Source: Streptomyces griseosporeus (GTDB lineage: Bacteria; Actinomycetota; Actinomycetes; Streptomycetales; Streptomycetaceae). Taken from it: a DNA stretch of 64,000 nt. Both the position numbers and the translations under genes were made by a program. Location: NCBI RefSeq assembly GCF_014656055.1, contig NZ_BNBR01000008.1, positions 62,001 to 126,000 on the forward strand, given 5' to 3'. The notes under the pieces are model-generated. The model had not been told where the DNA came from and made no database searches. It was given only the letters and a program-made list of their open reading frames with translations. Below are positions 1 to 8,706 of the stretch, piece by piece. The number at the start of each line of letters is the position of its first letter. Position 1 is the first letter of the stretch.

Positions 1-1118
1 TGCACGAGCGGGTGGTTGCGGTCGTCCAGGATCTTCCGGCCCAGCTCGGCGTTGTTGCCGTCGAGGCGGACGACCAGCGGCTTGGTGACTTCCTCGCCCT
101 TGCTCTCCAGGAGCTCCAGGGCCTGCACGATGCCGTTCGCGACGGCGTCGCAGGCGGTGATGCCGCCGAAGACGTTGACGAAGACGGACTTGACGTCCGG
201 GTCGCCGAGGATGATCTCCAGGCCGTTCGCCATGACCTCGGCGGAGGCGCCGCCACCGATGTCGAGGAAGTTGGCGGGCTTGACGCCGGAGTGGTTCTCA
301 CCGGCGTACGCGACGACGTCCAGGGTGCTCATGACGAGACCCGCGCCGTTGCCGATGATGCCGACCTCGCCGTCGAGCTTGACGTAGTTGAGGTTCTTCG
401 CCTTGGCAGCCGCCTCGAGCGGGTTGGCGGCGGCCTTGTCGTGCAGTTCCTCGAAGTCCGGGTGGCGGAACTCGGCGTTGTCGTCCAGCGACACCTTGCC
501 GTCGAGGGCGATGACCTCGCCGGAGGCGACCTTCGCCAGCGGGTTGACCTCGACCAGGAGGGCGTCCTCCTTGATGAAGGTGTCCCACAGCTTGACGAGG
601 ACGTTCACGACCTTGTCGGCGACCTCGGCCGGGAACTTGGCGGCCTCGACGATCTCGCGGGCCTTTGCCTCGTCCACGCCGTCGATGGCGTCGATCGCGA
701 TCTTGGCGACGGCCTCGGGGCGGGTGGCCGCCACCTCCTCGATCTCCATGCCGCCCTCGACGGACGCGATGGAGAGGAAGGTGCGGTTGGCACGGTCGAG
801 GAGGAAGGAGACGTAGTACTCCTCGAGGATCTCCGGAGCCGTCTCGGCGATCATCACCTTGTGGACCGTGTGGCCCTTGATGTCCATGCCGAGGATGTCC
901 GTCGCGCGGGCGACGGCCTCGTCCGGGGTGGCGGCGAGCTTGACGCCGCCGGCCTTGCCGCGACCACCGACCTTCACCTGCGCCTTGACGACGGACTTGC
1001 CGCCCAGACGCTCGGTGATCTCGCGCGCCGCCTCAGGCGTGTCGATGACTTCACCGGCCAGCACCGGTACATCGTGCTTGGCGAAGAGGTCCCTCGCCTG
1101 GTACTCGAACAGGTCCAC
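1..1118 (-). CDS. sucC: Succinyl-CoA synthetase (ADP-forming) beta subunit, 3' end outside window
   Basis: Beta subunit of the TCA-cycle enzyme that makes succinate plus ATP or GTP from succinyl-CoA. It pairs with SucD, which should lie beyond the left edge. The reading begins M-D-L-F-E-Y-Q-A-R-D-L-F, the standard SucC N-terminus. The ATP-grasp region follows, then the ligase/CoA domain, including GEVGIIGNGAGLVMSTLD and the NPLA and GGI-type motifs. About 372 residues are visible, so roughly 20 C-terminal residues are missing compared with the usual ~392. The start is a GTG with a GGA-rich ribosome site about 8 nt upstream. It faces a 522-bp leader with no gene and therefore probably heads a sucCD operon. 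Identification is secure from family sequence; the end is cut by the window. Confidence 0.96.
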   Translation of the reverse strand, partial: MDLFEYQARDLFAKHDVPVLAGEVIDTPEAAREITERLGGKSVVKAQVKVGGRGKAGGVKLAATPDEAVARATDILGMDIKGHTVHKVMIAETAPEILEEYYVSFLLDRANRTFLSIASVEGGMEIEEVAATRPEAVAKIAIDAIDGVDEAKAREIVEAAKFPAEVADKVVNVLVKLWDTFIKEDALLVEVNPLAKVASGEVIALDGKVSLDDNAEFRHPDFEELHDKAAANPLEAAAKAKNLNYVKLDGEVGIIGNGAGLVMSTLDVVAYAGENHSGVKPANFLDIGGGASAEVMANGLEIILGDPDVKSVFVNVFGGITACDAVANGIVQALELLESKGEEVTKPLVVRLDGNNAELGRKILDDRNHPLV

Positions 1119-1640
1119 GCGCTTCCGTCCCTATCAGTGATCTCGCGGTTCGTTGGATGCGTGGGCGTGCCGCGAAGGGCAACGTGACGTCCGCTTGTCA
1201 CAAGGGGGGCGCACACGGTGTCCGAGCGCGCGGCATGTCCGTCTCGCAGGTTATCGCCGCTGGGCGGACCTCTCTAAATCGCATCTCACACGTGAGCGGT
1301 GATACCTGTCACACGATGCCGGAATCTGTTCGATTCGTCGGCACTGCGTGCCGCCGGCGCGGGCCTCGGGGCGGGGTGCGCGGCCGATGCGGCGAGGTGC
1401 GCGGCGGATGCGGGCGAGGTGCGGGCAGGGCCTCACCGGGTTGGGGTAGGCCCGGTGAGGCCCCTCGAACAGGCCCCGGCGGCAGGTGCCGGCACGGGGC
1501 TCGGGGCCGGCGGTCCCCACCCCAATGGGGACCGCCCGCCCCCTTCCGCGGGGTTCCGGCCGGACGCGACCGACGGCTTTCGGCCGTCCGGGTACGTCAG
1601 CCCCGCGGCGTCTGCGTGGTGTCCGCGGACGCGTCGGGCG
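1119..1640. other. Intergenic region between sucC and a secreted repeat protein
   Basis: I see no gene in these 522 bp. The sucC-proximal part probably contains the sucC promoter and holds an 11-bp palindrome, CTTGTCACAAG, at 1194-1204. The part nearer the repeat protein has a strong hairpin (see the terminator entry) and a short ACGGC/GCCGT hairpin near 1575. GC-rich direct repeats containing gcgaggtgcg occur around 1391-1425. No regulator can be named from this. Confidence 0.5.
1428..1463 (-). terminator. Strong hairpin, probable terminator of the repeat-protein gene
   Basis: Perfect 13-bp stem (1428-1440 with 1451-1463) and a 10-nt loop, downstream of the minus-strand gene ending at 1641. 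There is no long T tract, as is common for Streptomyces terminators. Confidence 0.6.
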
Positions 1641-3710
1641 TCAGAGGCGGTACTGCGGGTTCTGTACGTCCTGCACGTACCCAGGGGTGGCCGAGTGGAC
1701 CACACCCGTCACGCCGTCGACCGCGTGGCCGGCCAGCGGGTGGGCCGTGTCCCGCACGGTCCCCGTCAGGTCCTGCGCGAACGGCGCCACCTGCCCGGCG
1801 ACGCCGTACGCGAACGGGTCCACCTCCCCGGTCACCCCGGCCGCGAACGGCGTGACGTCGCCCGCCACGCCGTACGCCAGTCCCGTGGCGCTGCCGGCCA
1901 CGCCGTCCGCCACCGGCCGGACGAGGCCGACGACGGGCTCCGCCGCCCGGGTGACGCCCGCCGCGAACGGCGGCACGTCCTCCGCGACGCCGTACGCGAG
2001 GCCGCCCGCCTGCCCGGCCACCCCGTGCGCGAACGGGCCCACCTCACCGGTCACCCCGGCCGCGAACGGCGCGACGTCGCCCGCCACGCCGTACGCCAGC
2101 GTCCCCGCGTCCACCGCGGCCTGCCCGGCGACCGGCAGCACCCCGTGCACGGCGGTGTTCGCCACCGGCGGCAGCACCGCGCCGGTCACGTCGTGCGCGG
2201 CCTGGCCGGCAAGCCCGGTGGCGTACGGCGGTACGTCCGCGACGACGCCGTACGCCACCCCGTGCGCCTCACCGACGGCACCCCCGGCGACCGACCGCAC
2301 GTCCCCGACGGCGTCCCCGGCGACCGGCCGGACGCCCCGCACCGCGCCGTCGGCGACGTGGCCGACGCCGTACACCGCGCCCTGCGCGACCGGCGGCACC
2401 CCCTGCGCGACACCGCCGGCGACGGGCTGCACGTCCGCCACCACGCCGTACGCCAGCGCGGTCGCGGCGTCCACGGTGTGGTCGGCGGTGGCGGCGACCC
2501 CGTGCACCGCCTGCCCGGCGACCGGGGTGACCCCGGCCACCGCGCCGGTGGCGACCGGCTGCACGCCCCGCACCGCGCCGGTGGCGACGGGGTGGACGCC
2601 GTGCACCGCGTCCGTGGCGGTGCCGGCGACCCCGCCGACCGCGGGCCCGGCCAGCGGCGGCACGCCGGCCACGGCCTGCCCGGCGACCGGGACCACGCCG
2701 TCCACGGCGGCGCCCGCGACCGGCGGCACCGCCGCGGCCGCCGTCTCGCGCACCACCGGGGTGACCGTGCCGGGCACCGCCGAGACGGTGCCGACGACGC
2801 GCTGCTCGACGCCCTCGACCGTGCCGGTGAGGTGGGCCGGGACGGCGGAGACCGAGGCCTCGGCGGCGCCCTTCACGTCCTGGGCGGTGTACGTCGCGGC
2901 GGAGGCGGTCCCGGAGGCGGCCCGGGTCGTGGAGGCGGCCGCGGCGTGGGCGGCGGCCTGCGCGCCGGTGGCCGTGCGGCCCGCGCCCGTCGTCGCGTAC
3001 TGCGCCTTCGTCCGCACGACGCCGTCGACGCCCTGCACCCGGCCGCGGGCCGCCGTCTGCACGGCCTGCAGCTTGCTCTGCGCGGCGGCCAGCGCCTGCT
3101 CCAGCTCGGGGGCGAAGGCGGCGAGCGGGCCGAAGAGGTAGTCGATGGCGTCCTGCGGCGTGTGCGGCAGACCGTCCCGCGTGGCGGACGCCGCGTCGGA
3201 GGCCCGGTCGGCGGTGGGGGCGGCGGTGTGCTCGGCGGTGGCGGCAGCGGCGGTGGCCGTGGCGCTCCCGGACGCGACGGAGGCGGCCCGCGCCGCCTGC
3301 GCGCCCTTGATCGCCTCGGCACCGCGGACCTTGGCGGCCTGCGGGACGGTGACGTCGGCCTCGACGTAACGGCGGGCCTGGTCGGCGGTGTGGGTGGCGG
3401 TGCCGGTGACGGAGGTGACCGTGCCGGTCGCGCCGGCGGTGACCTTGCCGGTCGTGGAGGTGGCCGTGCTGCCGGTGGTGAGGCCGGAGACCGTGCCCTG
3501 CACGCCGCTGCTCACGTCGGCGACCACACCGTCGACGGCGTCGACGGTGTCGGCGACCACGCCGAGCGTGTCACCGGCGTCGGCGGTCGTGTCCGACACG
3601 GACAGGGAGCTGCTCGGCAGCTCGTCGGCGCTGGCGACGGTGGAGCCGAGCGCCCAGGCGCCGGTCACGCCGGCGGCTATCACGATGGAACGGCGGATGT
3701 TCTTGTTCAT
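1641..3710 (-). CDS. Secreted protein built of degenerate 11-residue repeats
   Basis: A 689-residue protein of unknown function. Residues 1-28 are a clear Sec signal peptide (KNIRR, hydrophobic stretch, then ASA before Asp-Glu). Residues ~30-320 are Ala/Thr/Val-rich. From ~330 to the end the chain is a long array of degenerate 11-residue units of the type V-x-P-V-A-x-x-A-V-x-G, with variants such as LAYGVAGDVTPFAAGVTGEV. There are no cysteines and no membrane anchor after the signal peptide. Periodic hydrophobic residues at 3/4 spacing suggest an amphipathic, surface-associated structure; this is inference. The start is ATG. It is transcribed away from the neighbouring secreted protein and appears monocistronic, with a hairpin downstream. 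I do not recognise a named family. Confidence 0.8.
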   Translation of the reverse strand: MNKNIRRSIVIAAGVTGAWALGSTVASADELPSSSLSVSDTTADAGDTLGVVADTVDAVDGVVADVSSGVQGTVSGLTTGSTATSTTGKVTAGATGTVTSVTGTATHTADQARRYVEADVTVPQAAKVRGAEAIKGAQAARAASVASGSATATAAAATAEHTAAPTADRASDAASATRDGLPHTPQDAIDYLFGPLAAFAPELEQALAAAQSKLQAVQTAARGRVQGVDGVVRTKAQYATTGAGRTATGAQAAAHAAAASTTRAASGTASAATYTAQDVKGAAEASVSAVPAHLTGTVEGVEQRVVGTVSAVPGTVTPVVRETAAAAVPPVAGAAVDGVVPVAGQAVAGVPPLAGPAVGGVAGTATDAVHGVHPVATGAVRGVQPVATGAVAGVTPVAGQAVHGVAATADHTVDAATALAYGVVADVQPVAGGVAQGVPPVAQGAVYGVGHVADGAVRGVRPVAGDAVGDVRSVAGGAVGEAHGVAYGVVADVPPYATGLAGQAAHDVTGAVLPPVANTAVHGVLPVAGQAAVDAGTLAYGVAGDVAPFAAGVTGEVGPFAHGVAGQAGGLAYGVAEDVPPFAAGVTRAAEPVVGLVRPVADGVAGSATGLAYGVAGDVTPFAAGVTGEVDPFAYGVAGQVAPFAQDLTGTVRDTAHPLAGHAVDGVTGVVHSATPGYVQDVQNPQYRL

Positions 3711-3909
3711 ACGAGCGTCAGATCCTCGGATCTACAGGGGTCCGCGCCTCCGGAGGGGCACCGAGCCGGGAAGACCGGGCCGGTTTCCGGGGCGCCGGAA
3801 GGGACTGGGGGGACACAGGGCGTCGGGACGGCGTCAGGGGCGTCCGGACGCGGACAGGCGGACCTCTCCGCCCCCGCGCGGCAGGTCCACTGCGGGGGGA
3901 GGGGTCGCG

Positions 3910-4815
3910 CTAGGCAGGGAAGACGGGGATGTCCCGGTACCGGTCCCGGATCCCGGCGGCGCCGGACCGCGCCACGGCACCGGCGGCGAGCCGCACGGGC
4001 AGACGCGGGCACGGCGTGACGGCGTGCGCGTCACCGTGGCGTGAACTGCCAGCGTCTCCCGAGGCGCTGCTGCCGAGGTTGCTCTCGGGGGCGTGGGGAG
4101 CGGGGAGTCGGCTGGGGTTGCTGGTGCGGGCCGCGCGGCGATGCGGTGCGGCGGCGTGCTCGGCGGGCGTTGCGTGGAAGTCGCCGGTGCGCGCCGGGGT
4201 GGGCATCGCGTCCGGCGCTGCGGCCGGGGCGGTGCGGGCTGCCGCCGGGGCGGCGGTGGCAGGGGCCACCGCGGAGGCCGGGGCGGCGGGGTGCGGTGCG
4301 GCCGTCGTGGGCACGGGTGCGGGGAGCGCCGGCAAGTCGGAGACGGAGGGCACATCCGGCACGGACGGCAGATCCGGCAGCTGCGGCAAGGCCGGCGCGG
4401 ACGGCAGATCCGGCACGTTCGGCAAGGCCGGCGCGGACGGCAGCTCGGGGAGCTGGGATGTCGCGGCGGTGACCGACTCCACCACCTCGCCGGCGGGCCG
4501 CACCACACGCTCCCGCACCGAGGTCACCGTGCGCTCGGCCACGGGCCGGACGACATCCTCCGCCGGCGCGTGTTCAGCGGGCGGACGGACGGCGTCGGAC
4601 ACGCCCGGAACGGTGACCGTAGGGACGGTGACCGTAGGGACGGTGACCGCCGGGACGGCCGGGGTCGCCGTCTCGGCCGCCTGCGCCTTCTCCCCGCAGA
4701 GGAAGCCCAGCGCGAAGAACGCCCCCACCATCAGCGCGACCTGGAGCGCACGCCGTCCGGCCACCGCGCGCAACACGCGCGCAGCGGCACCGGGCAGGGC
4801 TGTCGGCCAGGTCAA
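3910..4815 (-). CDS. Secreted or membrane-anchored Pro/Ala/Val-rich protein, unknown function
   Basis: About 301 residues from a TTG start with a GGAGG site 11 nt upstream; a downstream GTG cannot be excluded. An N-terminal hydrophobic segment (about residues 24-46, ending CGEKAQA) acts as a signal peptide or anchor. It is followed by low-complexity tandem repeats: VTVPT repeated three times, encoded by near-identical 15-bp units at about 4611-4655, and L-P-S-A-P-A-L-P-type repeats encoded near 4370-4450. The C-terminal third is basic and His/Ala-rich. It lies 94 bp upstream of the adjacent repeat protein in the same orientation, so both may be cell-surface products. No enzymatic motif is visible. 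The C-terminal frame looks less constrained, so the exact end is less certain than the N-terminus. Confidence 0.65.
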   Translation of the reverse strand: MTWPTALPGAAARVLRAVAGRRALQVALMVGAFFALGFLCGEKAQAAETATPAVPAVTVPTVTVPTVTVPGVSDAVRPPAEHAPAEDVVRPVAERTVTSVRERVVRPAGEVVESVTAATSQLPELPSAPALPNVPDLPSAPALPQLPDLPSVPDVPSVSDLPALPAPVPTTAAPHPAAPASAVAPATAAPAAARTAPAAAPDAMPTPARTGDFHATPAEHAAAPHRRAARTSNPSRLPAPHAPESNLGSSASGDAGSSRHGDAHAVTPCPRLPVRLAAGAVARSGAAGIRDRYRDIPVFPA

Positions 4816-4925
4816 GGGGGCGGGTTCCTCCGGTGTGGTGGGACGCCGATCGTCGCACGGGACGCCCGCGGTTGCGCAAGCCCCCTGTTACCGATGGGTA
4901 GTCATGTCCGCATTCCTGCCCCCTC

Positions 4926-6107
4926 TTACGCGGTGTCCGGTATCGGCAGCGGCCGTTTCTCGATGGCCGCCGCCATCACCTCGGGGAACAGGTCGGGTGT
5001 GCAGGCGAACGCCGGTGCGCCCAGCGCCGCGAGCGCGGCCGCGTGTTCCCGGTCGTAGGCCGGCGCTCCCTCGTCCGACAGCGCGAGCAGCGCCACGAAC
5101 TGCACCCCCGACGCCTTCATCGCCGCCACCCGCTTGAGCATCTCGTGGCGGATACCGCCCTCGTAGAGGTCGCTGATCAGCACGACGACCGTCTCCGCGG
5201 GCCGGGTGATCCGCGACTGGCAGTAGGCGAGGGCCCGGTTGATGTCGGTGCCGCCGCCGAGCCGGGTGCCGAAGAGGACGTCGACCGGGTCGTCGAGCTG
5301 GTCGGTGAGGTCGGCGACGGCGGTGTCGAAGACGACGAGCCGGGTGCTGATCGACCGCATCGAGGCCAGCACCGCACCGAAGACGGAGGCGTGGACGACG
5401 GACGCCGCCATCGACCCCGACTGGTCGATGCAGAGGATGACGTCCTTCTTCACGGACCGCGCCGCCCGCCCGTACCCGACGATCCGCTCCGGGACGACCG
5501 TGCCGTACTCCGGCAGGTAGTGCTTGAGGTTGGCCGCGATGGTGCGGTTCCAGTCGATGTCGTGGTGGCGGGGCCGGGCGACGCGGGCGCTGCGGTCGAG
5601 CGCGCCGGTGAGCGTGGCCCGGGTGCGGGCGGCGAGCCGCTTCTCCAGATCGTCGACGACCTTGCGGACGACGGCCCGTGCCGTCTCCTTCGTCGTCTCC
5701 GGCATCGCCTTGTTCAGCGACAGCAGGGTGCCGACGAGGTGCACGTCCGCCTCCACGGCCTGGAGCATCTCCGGCTCCAGCAGCAGCGCGGACAGCCCGA
5801 GCCGTTCGACGGCGTCGCGCTGCATGACCTGGACGACGGAGGTGGGGAAGTAGGCGCGGATGTCCCCGAGCCAGCGGGCCACCGACGGGGCCGAGGCGCC
5901 GAGCCCCGCCGCACGGTCCCGGCCGGTGCGCGGCTTGTCCTGTGTGCCGTAGAGCGCGGCCAGGGTGCCGTCCATCGCCGCGTCCCGCCCGGACAGCACG
6001 TGTCCGGTACCGTCCGCCGCGCCCCCGCCCAGCACCAGCCGCCAGCGCCGCAGCCGCTCCGATGCCTCGTGCGGCGGGCCGGTGCCCGTCTTGTCGTCGG
6101 TCGTCAT
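4926..6107 (-). CDS. VWA (MIDAS) domain protein of the MoxR/DUF5682/SWIM module
   Basis: A 393-residue soluble protein. The C-terminal half is a von Willebrand factor A domain with an intact MIDAS: D-Q-S-G-S (Asp228, Ser230, Ser232), a GGGTD loop near 282 and an I-S-D-L-Y strand. The N-terminal half is helical and uncharacterised. VWA proteins of this type act as metal-dependent adaptors of MoxR AAA+ ATPases, presenting substrates for remodelling. The start ATG overlaps the stop of the upstream DUF5682 gene as ATGA, which fixes the start and implies translational coupling. It is the last gene of a three-gene minus-strand operon whose upstream promoter carries a DNA-damage-type motif. The function of this particular adaptor is unknown. 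Confidence 0.9.
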   Translation of the reverse strand: MTTDDKTGTGPPHEASERLRRWRLVLGGGAADGTGHVLSGRDAAMDGTLAALYGTQDKPRTGRDRAAGLGASAPSVARWLGDIRAYFPTSVVQVMQRDAVERLGLSALLLEPEMLQAVEADVHLVGTLLSLNKAMPETTKETARAVVRKVVDDLEKRLAARTRATLTGALDRSARVARPRHHDIDWNRTIAANLKHYLPEYGTVVPERIVGYGRAARSVKKDVILCIDQSGSMAASVVHASVFGAVLASMRSISTRLVVFDTAVADLTDQLDDPVDVLFGTRLGGGTDINRALAYCQSRITRPAETVVVLISDLYEGGIRHEMLKRVAAMKASGVQFVALLALSDEGAPAYDREHAAALAALGAPAFACTPDLFPEVMAAAIEKRPLPIPDTA

Positions 6108-8461
6108 GTCCCCACCCCCACCGGCTCGTTCCTCTCTCCGTCCTCGGCACGTCCCAGCAACAGGCGCACCACCGGCACCACGGCGTCCGCGCGTCCCTCG
6201 TCCAGGTCTTCCGCGAAGCCCGGCAGTCCGGAGCCGCCGGGCGCTCCCCCGGCCCGCCGGCCCGGTCCGCGCCGGACCAGTTCCCCGAGAGTGCGGCGCA
6301 CTGCCGGCTCGTACGCCCCGAACGTCCGCCGCAGCAGCGGCAGCACATCGGTGAACGCCTCCGCCGGCACCCCGGTCAGCCAGCCGTCCACCAGGGCGAG
6401 CAGCCGCTCGTCGTGCACGAGCAGCATCCCGCCGCCCCCGCCACCGACGAACCCCTCGATCCAGGCGGCCGCGTCTGCCGGCGGCGTCCCCCGCGAGAGC
6501 GCGAGCCCCATCAGCCGGGCGGCCTCGTCCTGGTCCACTTCCCCGCCGTCCAGCAGCAGCCGTACGGCCCGCCCCCGGATCACGCCGGCCACACGGTCCC
6601 GCCCGGACAACCCGCGCAGCACTCCGTACCAGCGGGGACGCAGCCCATCGGCACCACGGCCGCGGGTGCCGCCCGTCCCGCCACCGTCGTCCGTGTCGTC
6701 CAGCAGCCCCACCGCCCCGTGCACCGCGTCGACATGGCGGCGCATCTCGTCGGCGGCGTCCGCGTCGAGGGCGGCGCAGGCCGGGGGCAGGCCGGCGAAG
6801 ATCCGCCGGGCGAGGCCCACGGCGACCTCGGCGAGCGCCCCGGTGTCGGTGCCGCGCACGTCGCCGTAGCGCAGGGCGCGGACCAGGGCGGGCAGGGCCT
6901 GGGCGAGGTGGCCGACGTCCGCGTCGAGAGCGGCCCGGTCGGCCAGGACCCGCATCACCGCGGGGAGCGCGTCGGACAGCCCGGCCAGCAGGCACTGTTC
7001 GGCCAGCGCGGTGACCTCGGCGAGGGACCGCGCGGCCACCGCGTCGGCCTCGGCCCTGCCGGTCGCGGCGGCGAACACCGTCGTCCCCCACACGCCCGCC
7101 TCGGCGACCCGCACCGACAGCTCCGGCTCCCAGCGCAGCCGCCAGGTCTCCCGGAACGTGCCCGTGCTGCCCCGGGAGGCCTGCCGCCGGCCCCAGTCGA
7201 CGCCGAGCAGCCGCAGCCGGTGCAGCAGCCTGCTGCGCTCGGCGTCGGTCTCCCCGCGCAGGTCGAGTTCGACCTCCCGCTCCTGTGCCTCGGGTCTGAG
7301 CCGCAGCCGCCGCTGGAGCCGGTCGAGGTCCCGCTGCAACGGCACCGCGGGCGCCGCCGACGGCACCTCCCCCAGCACCTCGCCGACCACGAGCCGGTCG
7401 TGCACCAGCGCCAGCGGCACGTCCGAGCCGTCGCACATCACCGCCCGTACCGCGTCGGTGGTCTCGCCCAGCCCGGGCAGCGGCCGTCCGCGCAGCGCGG
7501 CGAGCGTGTCCGCCAGCCGCACCGCCTCGATGACGTGCGCGGAGGAGACGAGCCGGTCCTCCTCGCGCAGCAGTCCGGCCACCTTGGTCATCCACCGCTC
7601 GACCGGCCGGTCCGGCGCGGCGAAGAGATGCCCGTACCAGCCAGGCGAGTCGATTCCCGCGCCGTACCCTCCGGCCCGGGCGAGCCTGCGGTACGTCCAC
7701 GGCACCCACGTCAGGTCCGCCTTGGTCTTGGGCAGGCCCTTGAGCAGTGCCTTGTCGGCGGTGACGGTGGGCTGCCGCCGCAGCGCGGGCACGTGCCAGG
7801 CCCCGCAGACCACGGCCACTGCGTCGTCCCCCGCCTCACGCCGGGCCGCCCGTACCTGGAGGCGCATGTACGCCTCCCGCACCAGGTCCCGCTGGTGACC
7901 GCCGCTGCCGTACGCGTCCCGCAGGGCGGTCATCGCCTCCTCCACCACGGCGAACGGCGCGTACGCGTCCCCCTCTCCGAGGCCCCGGTGTTCGACCACG
8001 TCCTCCCACCAGCGCTCGGGGTCGTCGTACCCGGCGGTGTCGGCGAGCACGGCGAGCGGATCGATCCGCAGGTCGGGTTCCGACGGACCGGTGTCCCCGT
8101 CGCGGCCGGTGCCGTCCGTGTCCCGCTCCCAGGCCAGCGTGTGGGTGGCCGGCAGGTCGATGAAACGGGCGGGGACGCCGTGGTCCAGCGCCCAGCGCAG
8201 GGCGACCCACTCCGGGGAGAACTCGGCCATCGGCCAGAACGCCGAGCGGCCGGGCTCGTCCACGGCGTGGGCGAGGAGGGCGACCGGCGGCCGCATGTCC
8301 TCCTCGGCGGCGAGCGGGATCAACGGGTCCGCCTCGGGCGGCCCCTCGATCAGCACGATCCGCGGCCGGGCCGCCTCCAGCGCGGCCCGCACGGCCCGCG
8401 CCGACCCGGGCCCGTGATGCCGCACCCCGAGCAGCAGCACCCCCGCCCCGGTCCTCGTCAT
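6104..8461 (-). CDS. DUF5682-family protein (possible TraB/EreA-like fold)
   Basis: About 785 residues, cytoplasmic, with no membrane segment or signal peptide. The N-terminus holds GVRHHGPGSARAV and then VLIEGPPEAD, and further on AVVCGAWHVPALR. The paired G-x-R-H and G-A-W-H elements resemble the GxxH motifs of the TraB/ChaN/erythromycin-esterase superfamily. I read this as a possible metal- or small-molecule-binding fold; that is an inference. The C-terminal half is helical and Leu/Ala-rich. The ATG at 8461 is preceded by GGGAGG four nt upstream; an in-frame extension to 8611 is possible but less likely. Its stop overlaps the VWA start (ATGA). It sits 245 bp after the MoxR gene, probably in the same operon. 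Confidence 0.82.
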   Translation of the reverse strand: MTRTGAGVLLLGVRHHGPGSARAVRAALEAARPRIVLIEGPPEADPLIPLAAEEDMRPPVALLAHAVDEPGRSAFWPMAEFSPEWVALRWALDHGVPARFIDLPATHTLAWERDTDGTGRDGDTGPSEPDLRIDPLAVLADTAGYDDPERWWEDVVEHRGLGEGDAYAPFAVVEEAMTALRDAYGSGGHQRDLVREAYMRLQVRAARREAGDDAVAVVCGAWHVPALRRQPTVTADKALLKGLPKTKADLTWVPWTYRRLARAGGYGAGIDSPGWYGHLFAAPDRPVERWMTKVAGLLREEDRLVSSAHVIEAVRLADTLAALRGRPLPGLGETTDAVRAVMCDGSDVPLALVHDRLVVGEVLGEVPSAAPAVPLQRDLDRLQRRLRLRPEAQEREVELDLRGETDAERSRLLHRLRLLGVDWGRRQASRGSTGTFRETWRLRWEPELSVRVAEAGVWGTTVFAAATGRAEADAVAARSLAEVTALAEQCLLAGLSDALPAVMRVLADRAALDADVGHLAQALPALVRALRYGDVRGTDTGALAEVAVGLARRIFAGLPPACAALDADAADEMRRHVDAVHGAVGLLDDTDDGGGTGGTRGRGADGLRPRWYGVLRGLSGRDRVAGVIRGRAVRLLLDGGEVDQDEAARLMGLALSRGTPPADAAAWIEGFVGGGGGGMLLVHDERLLALVDGWLTGVPAEAFTDVLPLLRRTFGAYEPAVRRTLGELVRRGPGRRAGGAPGGSGLPGFAEDLDEGRADAVVPVVRLLLGRAEDGERNEPVGVGT

Positions 8462-8706
8462 CCGGCCTCCCTCACCCTCCGCGGCCAGCGCGTGTCCTCG
8501 TCCCCGGTCGCCCTCACTCGCACGTCGGCAACGGCCGTCCCCCGCATCGCCTGCACCCCGCCATCGGTCATCGTCCGGATCCCCCGCATGTCTCGACTGG
8601 TCACAGCGCACATCCCCCGTACGTCACCCCACCCACGTCAGCCCGTGGATCTCGTCTCTGCCTCGGCCGGCGACCCGGCCTCCACCCCGGCGCGGCCGGG
8701 CACCCC
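8462..8706. other. 245-bp spacer between the MoxR and DUF5682 genes
   Basis: No separate gene is convincing here. The DUF5682 frame stays open upstream to 8611, but codon quality falls and the good ribosome site is at 8461. I see no terminator or clear promoter, so read-through from the MoxR gene is plausible. Confidence 0.4.

Noticed and set aside
12..1187. Long open frames on the plus strand across sucC
   Set aside because: Shadow frames caused by GC-rich codon bias; the minus strand has an unmistakable SucC sequence.
1299..4019. 906-residue Arg/His/Gly-rich plus-strand frame
   Set aside because: Antisense to the secreted repeat protein; composition typical of a reverse shadow, with no start context.
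8462..8611. N-terminal extension of the DUF5682 protein
   Set aside because: Open frame but with weak codon quality; the ribosome site GGGAGG sits at the 8461 start.
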